In this document: positions 28,137 to 31,216 of the stretch, one piece after another
How the letters are laid out: the number at the start of each line of letters is the position of its first letter
Position numbering within the stretch: the first letter of the stretch is position 1
Origin: a virus
IMG/VR virus record: IMGVR_UViG_3300035698_019684
Span: 1 to 31,216 of that record
DNA: 31,216 bases
Strand: one strand, 5' to 3'
Translations under genes and position numbers: made by a program
Notes under the pieces: generated by a model
Seen by the model: only the letters and a program-made list of their open reading frames with translations
Told to the model about the DNA's origin: nothing
Database searches by the model: none

Positions 28137-29710
28137 GTAATTTTCCATCAATTATGATTGACCGGTTCTTGGGAGTAAACAAAAACAAGAATAAACTTAG
28201 CGCACTCCCAGGCCAATTGAGCTTAAATGAGAATTATCTGTATGAAGATAACGGAGGCTTAATGGAGCGTGGCGGTGGCGAAAAGGTAGCTGATTCACCA
28301 TCTGGAAGTAGAGCTTATGGCTTTGCTATCTATGAGGATAATACAGGTACAAGCTACCAGATCATGGCACAAGGAACTGATCTTTATTATTACAGTAGTG
28401 CCTGGGTTGCATTAGGTTTATCGTTAACAGCCGATAAAGAAACCCATTTCGAACAGGCTGGCTATAGCACTAACAGGGCTCTTTATTCAGCTAATGGCGA
28501 GGACAACATAATCCAAACAAAGATAGTTGGTGGGGTTCCAACATCAACAGAGATGACCTCACCTAGTGATTCAACTTACTTAAAACTCCATAAGAATCGA
28601 CTTTTCACTACTGACGGTAAAGACACTCTTTGTTTCACCGAAGCCCTCGATTTTACTGATTGGGTAGTTGGCACAAACAACATCCAGGTAGCACCTGGCT
28701 TAGATGGCTATATAAAAGGGTTGGAGGTCTGGGGCGATGCTTTATTCATATTTAAAGAAGAAGGCATCTACGTACTTCCAAATGCTGCGGATGCTAGCCC
28801 TACTACTAGCTGGGTAGTACTTAGAACAGATGCTTCGGCTGGGACTAAAGCCCCAAGAAGTATTTCAAGAACCCGTATTGGGATAGTCTTTTTATCAAGT
28901 GATCTAAAGATAAGACTAATTGCTCCGGATGTAACTTATTCATCTGGCGAATTCACTCTTGGCGGGTCAGGTACGCCAGTAATAAGTGAATATATTGAGG
29001 ATGATATAGCCGATAAACTTTCATCTGATAATATCGCTAGGGCAAGTGCCATTTTCTATAAAGATCTATATATTTTATCGTTTCGGGCATTTGATAATGC
29101 CGAGGATTTCCATGACGTTATTTATGCAGCCGACACGAAAAAGTTCTTAGAATCAAGGACCGGATCAGTAATACAGCCCTATTGGGGCGAGTTCACAGGC
29201 ATTAAATTTGATTATTGGGCAATTGCTCAGCTTGGCACTACTGAAAAGATGTATGGGCTAAGAGGCCAAACCGGTGGGATGCATACAACGCTTGATGATA
29301 GTTTGCATTCTGATTCAGACACAGCAATTGTAGCAAGAGCGTATCTGGCTTGGTTTGCGCCACAAGGTAAAGACCTTTATAAATCGCTAAGAAAAGCTTT
29401 CTTTTATGGCGAAACTGAAGATTGGGATATAAACCTAGTATTCAATGCCTATAAGCGAGGTACACTTTTACCCGATGATGGTGAAGGCCAAATAAAGACT
29501 TTCACGGCTAGTGACACAAGCGAGATTTATATCGATGGCTCAACCGCTATAGGCGCAGTAATCGGTAGTGGCTTAACCATAAAATCTCAAGAATTCAATT
29601 TAAGGCTTAAGGGTGAATGGTTCAGGGTAGAGATGAGCAATTCAAATGCTAATCAGTTTACACGGATATTCAGTGTTGGCTTTACATTTAGATCAATAAG
29701 GAGGAATTAA
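28133..29710 (+). CDS. P22 gp10-like tail/stabilisation protein
   Basis: 525 residues. The start (MIDRFLGVNKNKNKLSALPGQLSLNENYLYEDNGGLMERGGGEKV) has the family pattern G-x-N-K-x-x-x...L-x-x-G-x-x-x-x-x-N-x-x-x...G-x-L-x-x-R-x-G found in packaged-DNA stabilisation proteins such as P22 gp10. The rest is a beta-propeller-like series of short strands (GYIKGLEVWGDALFIFKEEGIYVL). It should close the portal-adaptor channel. ATGA junction with adaptor and TAATG-type overlap with the next gene support one translation unit. Confidence 0.8.
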   Translation: MSNFPSIMIDRFLGVNKNKNKLSALPGQLSLNENYLYEDNGGLMERGGGEKVADSPSGSRAYGFAIYEDNTGTSYQIMAQGTDLYYYSSAWVALGLSLTADKETHFEQAGYSTNRALYSANGEDNIIQTKIVGGVPTSTEMTSPSDSTYLKLHKNRLFTTDGKDTLCFTEALDFTDWVVGTNNIQVAPGLDGYIKGLEVWGDALFIFKEEGIYVLPNAADASPTTSWVVLRTDASAGTKAPRSISRTRIGIVFLSSDLKIRLIAPDVTYSSGEFTLGGSGTPVISEYIEDDIADKLSSDNIARASAIFYKDLYILSFRAFDNAEDFHDVIYAADTKKFLESRTGSVIQPYWGEFTGIKFDYWAIAQLGTTEKMYGLRGQTGGMHTTLDDSLHSDSDTAIVARAYLAWFAPQGKDLYKSLRKAFFYGETEDWDINLVFNAYKRGTLLPDDGEGQIKTFTASDTSEIYIDGSTAIGAVIGSGLTIKSQEFNLRLKGEWFRVEMSNSNANQFTRIFSVGFTFRSIRRN

Positions 29711-30432
29711 TGAACGGACAATCAAATTCAAGCCCATTCCAGGTAAACCAAGCCCTCTCACCAGAGCAACAGGCATATGCCAAACAATCATTTAATACTG
29801 CGGTAACACCGCTTCGGAACGAGTTTTTCGAAGAATCAATGCCGAGGTTAACCGAACATCTAGCAAGCAGGGGTGTCGCTTTTGGTGGCTTAGGCCAAAA
29901 TGCCTATGGCAATGCACTAGAAGACCTAACAAGGCAAGAATCAACTCTAGCTGGCAATATCCAAAGCTCGCTATTAGATCAATCGTTTCAGGCATCTGAA
30001 TCTGCTAAGGCACGGCAATTCCAATCACAAAACACAGGCCTTAACTTAGGGATGCAGGGGCTTTTAGACCAAAAATCAACGCAGAATATAGCTGGAAGTC
30101 TATTTGGTGAAGGCGCTAATGTTAAGAACTTTGGCCAATTAGAACTGGAACAAGCAGCTCAAGCTGCAGGTTTATCTCCAGAGGAGTTCACTAAAATTAA
30201 ATCAGTAATAGGCAGTGAACAGATGCAGTTAATTCTTAGCAATCCTGAAATGTTCATTGATGATCCACAGCGGGCACAGCAATTCCAGATAGCGTTAGGG
30301 TTAATAGCTTCTGATAAGACTCAAGAAGCAGCCCCGTTACTTGAACAGTTAGGGATAGGAATTAAACAGCCAAGTTTACTAGATAAATTATTCGGTGGTG
30401 GAAAGTCATTTGATGACTTTTTGCCCAAATAA
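29710..30432 (+). CDS. Putative tail/ejection-type protein (240 aa)
   Basis: Gln/Ser/Ala-rich, helical. It contains EHLASRGVAFGGLGQNAYGNAL (about 48-69), a pattern I recognise in small virion-associated proteins of podoviruses that sit after the gp10-like gene, and GQLELEQAAQAAGLSPEEF. Ends with a Gly-rich tail (LFGGGKSFDDF). It may be an internal virion protein injected with DNA or a tail assembly protein; not decided. Starts one base inside the preceding gene. Confidence 0.68.
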   Translation: MNGQSNSSPFQVNQALSPEQQAYAKQSFNTAVTPLRNEFFEESMPRLTEHLASRGVAFGGLGQNAYGNALEDLTRQESTLAGNIQSSLLDQSFQASESAKARQFQSQNTGLNLGMQGLLDQKSTQNIAGSLFGEGANVKNFGQLELEQAAQAAGLSPEEFTKIKSVIGSEQMQLILSNPEMFIDDPQRAQQFQIALGLIASDKTQEAAPLLEQLGIGIKQPSLLDKLFGGGKSFDDFLPK

Positions 30433-30450
30433 AGGAGGGTGACATAAATC

Positions 30451-31216
30451 ATGGGTATGGGATTAGCAGATCGTTTTTCACAGTCACCAACACAGCTATT
30501 AGGGCTTGATAATGCTGTTATGCGTAAGCAAGCTGAATCAGAAGGCTTAAGGGATGCCATGATCCGTGGCTATTCGATAGAGAAGCAAAAAGAAGAAGAA
30601 GCAAAAAGAAAGAAACAAGCTAACCAAGGTTTACTTGGAAGTTTACTTGGAACCGTTGGTGGCGCCTTACTTGGTGGCCCAATAGGTATGGGTGCTATGG
30701 CCGGTGCAGCTGCTGGTTCTCAAATAGGATCAGGAATCGCTACCGGAGACGCAGGTCAGGTCATATCAGGTGTATCTGGCGGTTTCAAATCTTATATGGG
30801 GCAACAACAACTAGCACAAACCCAATCTAATGTAGACAGGAACTTCAAATTATCTTTATTGGGTTCCAAGGCACAAGAAGTAGCCCCCCAAACACCAGGA
30901 GCGATCCAGTTTAAAGTTGGAGAGGAAAACAGGTTCTTTAAGGGCTCGGGCGCTGCAGCAGAAATAACAACGAATGAAGAGTTGATAAAAGGTAATTTCA
31001 TTCCGGCTGAAAAAGGAAGTCCTGGAACTTATTCTTTAAACTTGCAGGATGGAAGCAAAGGCTATTTCAAAAAGGCTACAGACTCAGACATGCCTGAAGA
31101 GGATTTTGTCGCTAATGTACTCAAAAAGGTCGCTGGTAATGGCCAGTTTACTCAAGAATCCGCAAAAAAATATGCAAAGACAAGGGACTTGGCAGACTTA
31201 CAACAAACCCAAGGGA
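30451..31216 (+). CDS. Partial internal/ejection-like protein with glycine zipper
   Basis: The frame runs to the window end with no stop (255 residues visible). AAAGGAGGGTG precedes the ATG. After a charged helix (SIEKQKEEEAKRKKQANQG) there is a glycine-zipper stretch (GLLGSLLGTVGGALLGGPIG, then MGAMAGAAAGSQIGSGIA) at about 68-102, as in internal virion proteins that insert in the host membrane during DNA ejection. The rest is polar and mixed. The 3' end lies outside. Confidence 0.7.
   Translation, partial: MGMGLADRFSQSPTQLLGLDNAVMRKQAESEGLRDAMIRGYSIEKQKEEEAKRKKQANQGLLGSLLGTVGGALLGGPIGMGAMAGAAAGSQIGSGIATGDAGQVISGVSGGFKSYMGQQQLAQTQSNVDRNFKLSLLGSKAQEVAPQTPGAIQFKVGEENRFFKGSGAAAEITTNEELIKGNFIPAEKGSPGTYSLNLQDGSKGYFKKATDSDMPEEDFVANVLKKVAGNGQFTQESAKKYAKTRDLADLQQTQG

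Noticed and set aside
1-31216. Prophage integration or attachment site
   Set aside because: No integrase, excisionase, repressor or flanking host gene is visible, so lysogeny cannot be argued from this window.

Overview
The window is a segment of a tailed double-stranded DNA bacteriophage, most likely a short-tailed podovirus-like phage. The right half carries a full virion block in a typical order: small terminase, large terminase, portal, a scaffold-like protein, an N4-gp56-like major capsid protein, a head-tail adaptor, a P22 gp10-like stabilisation protein and a probable internal/ejection protein. Sequence is AT-rich, genes overlap tightly, AAGGAGG-type ribosome sites are common, and a few promoters match sigma-70 consensus almost perfectly. 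The host is therefore a bacterium with ordinary sigma-70 and anti-SD recognition. I cannot name it. No integrase, repressor, tRNA or CRISPR was seen, and the window is cut at both ends.
Layout: 1-4083 is a leftward operon headed by a perfect TTGACA-17-TATAAT promoter (4203-4231). It alternates proteins made of 25-residue DUF4116-type repeats with zinc-site proteins, one of which joins an IQ-like motif to a RING/U-box-like half site. 4300-5632 holds a small zinc ribbon, a dihydrofolate reductase and two small early-type genes. 5722-9864 is a leftward run of small genes, including a family of at least five diverged helical paralogues and several tiny membrane proteins. 9865-10952 is a 1.1-kb largely non-coding divergent control region ending in a TTGACT-17-TATAAT promoter. 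10953-12056 encodes small DNA-binding/zinc proteins. 12057-12509 is a dense field of hairpins just before the small terminase. 12510-19747 is the packaging and capsid module. 19774-25124 is a glycosyltransferase/methyltransferase island framed by two hairpins. 25150-31216 is the fibre-like, adaptor and tail module.
The right arm packages DNA and builds the particle. The island genes probably add sugars to the virion or modify host surface glycans. The left arm probably contains early takeover, nucleotide-metabolism and accessory functions. Two unusual systems stand out. (i) In the DUF4116/zinc-site operon, the tail of each repeat gene encodes the ribosome site for the next gene, giving stereotyped 14- or 17-nt overlaps across 16 repeat units in five genes. 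(ii) The left-arm set (DUF4116 repeats, IQ-like motif, RING-like half sites, DHFR of eukaryotic/giant-virus flavour) would fit a phage of a protist-associated bacterium, though that is inference. Additional genes too short for routine calling are described, including 36-aa single-repeat DUF4116 proteins and 33-44-aa membrane proteins.
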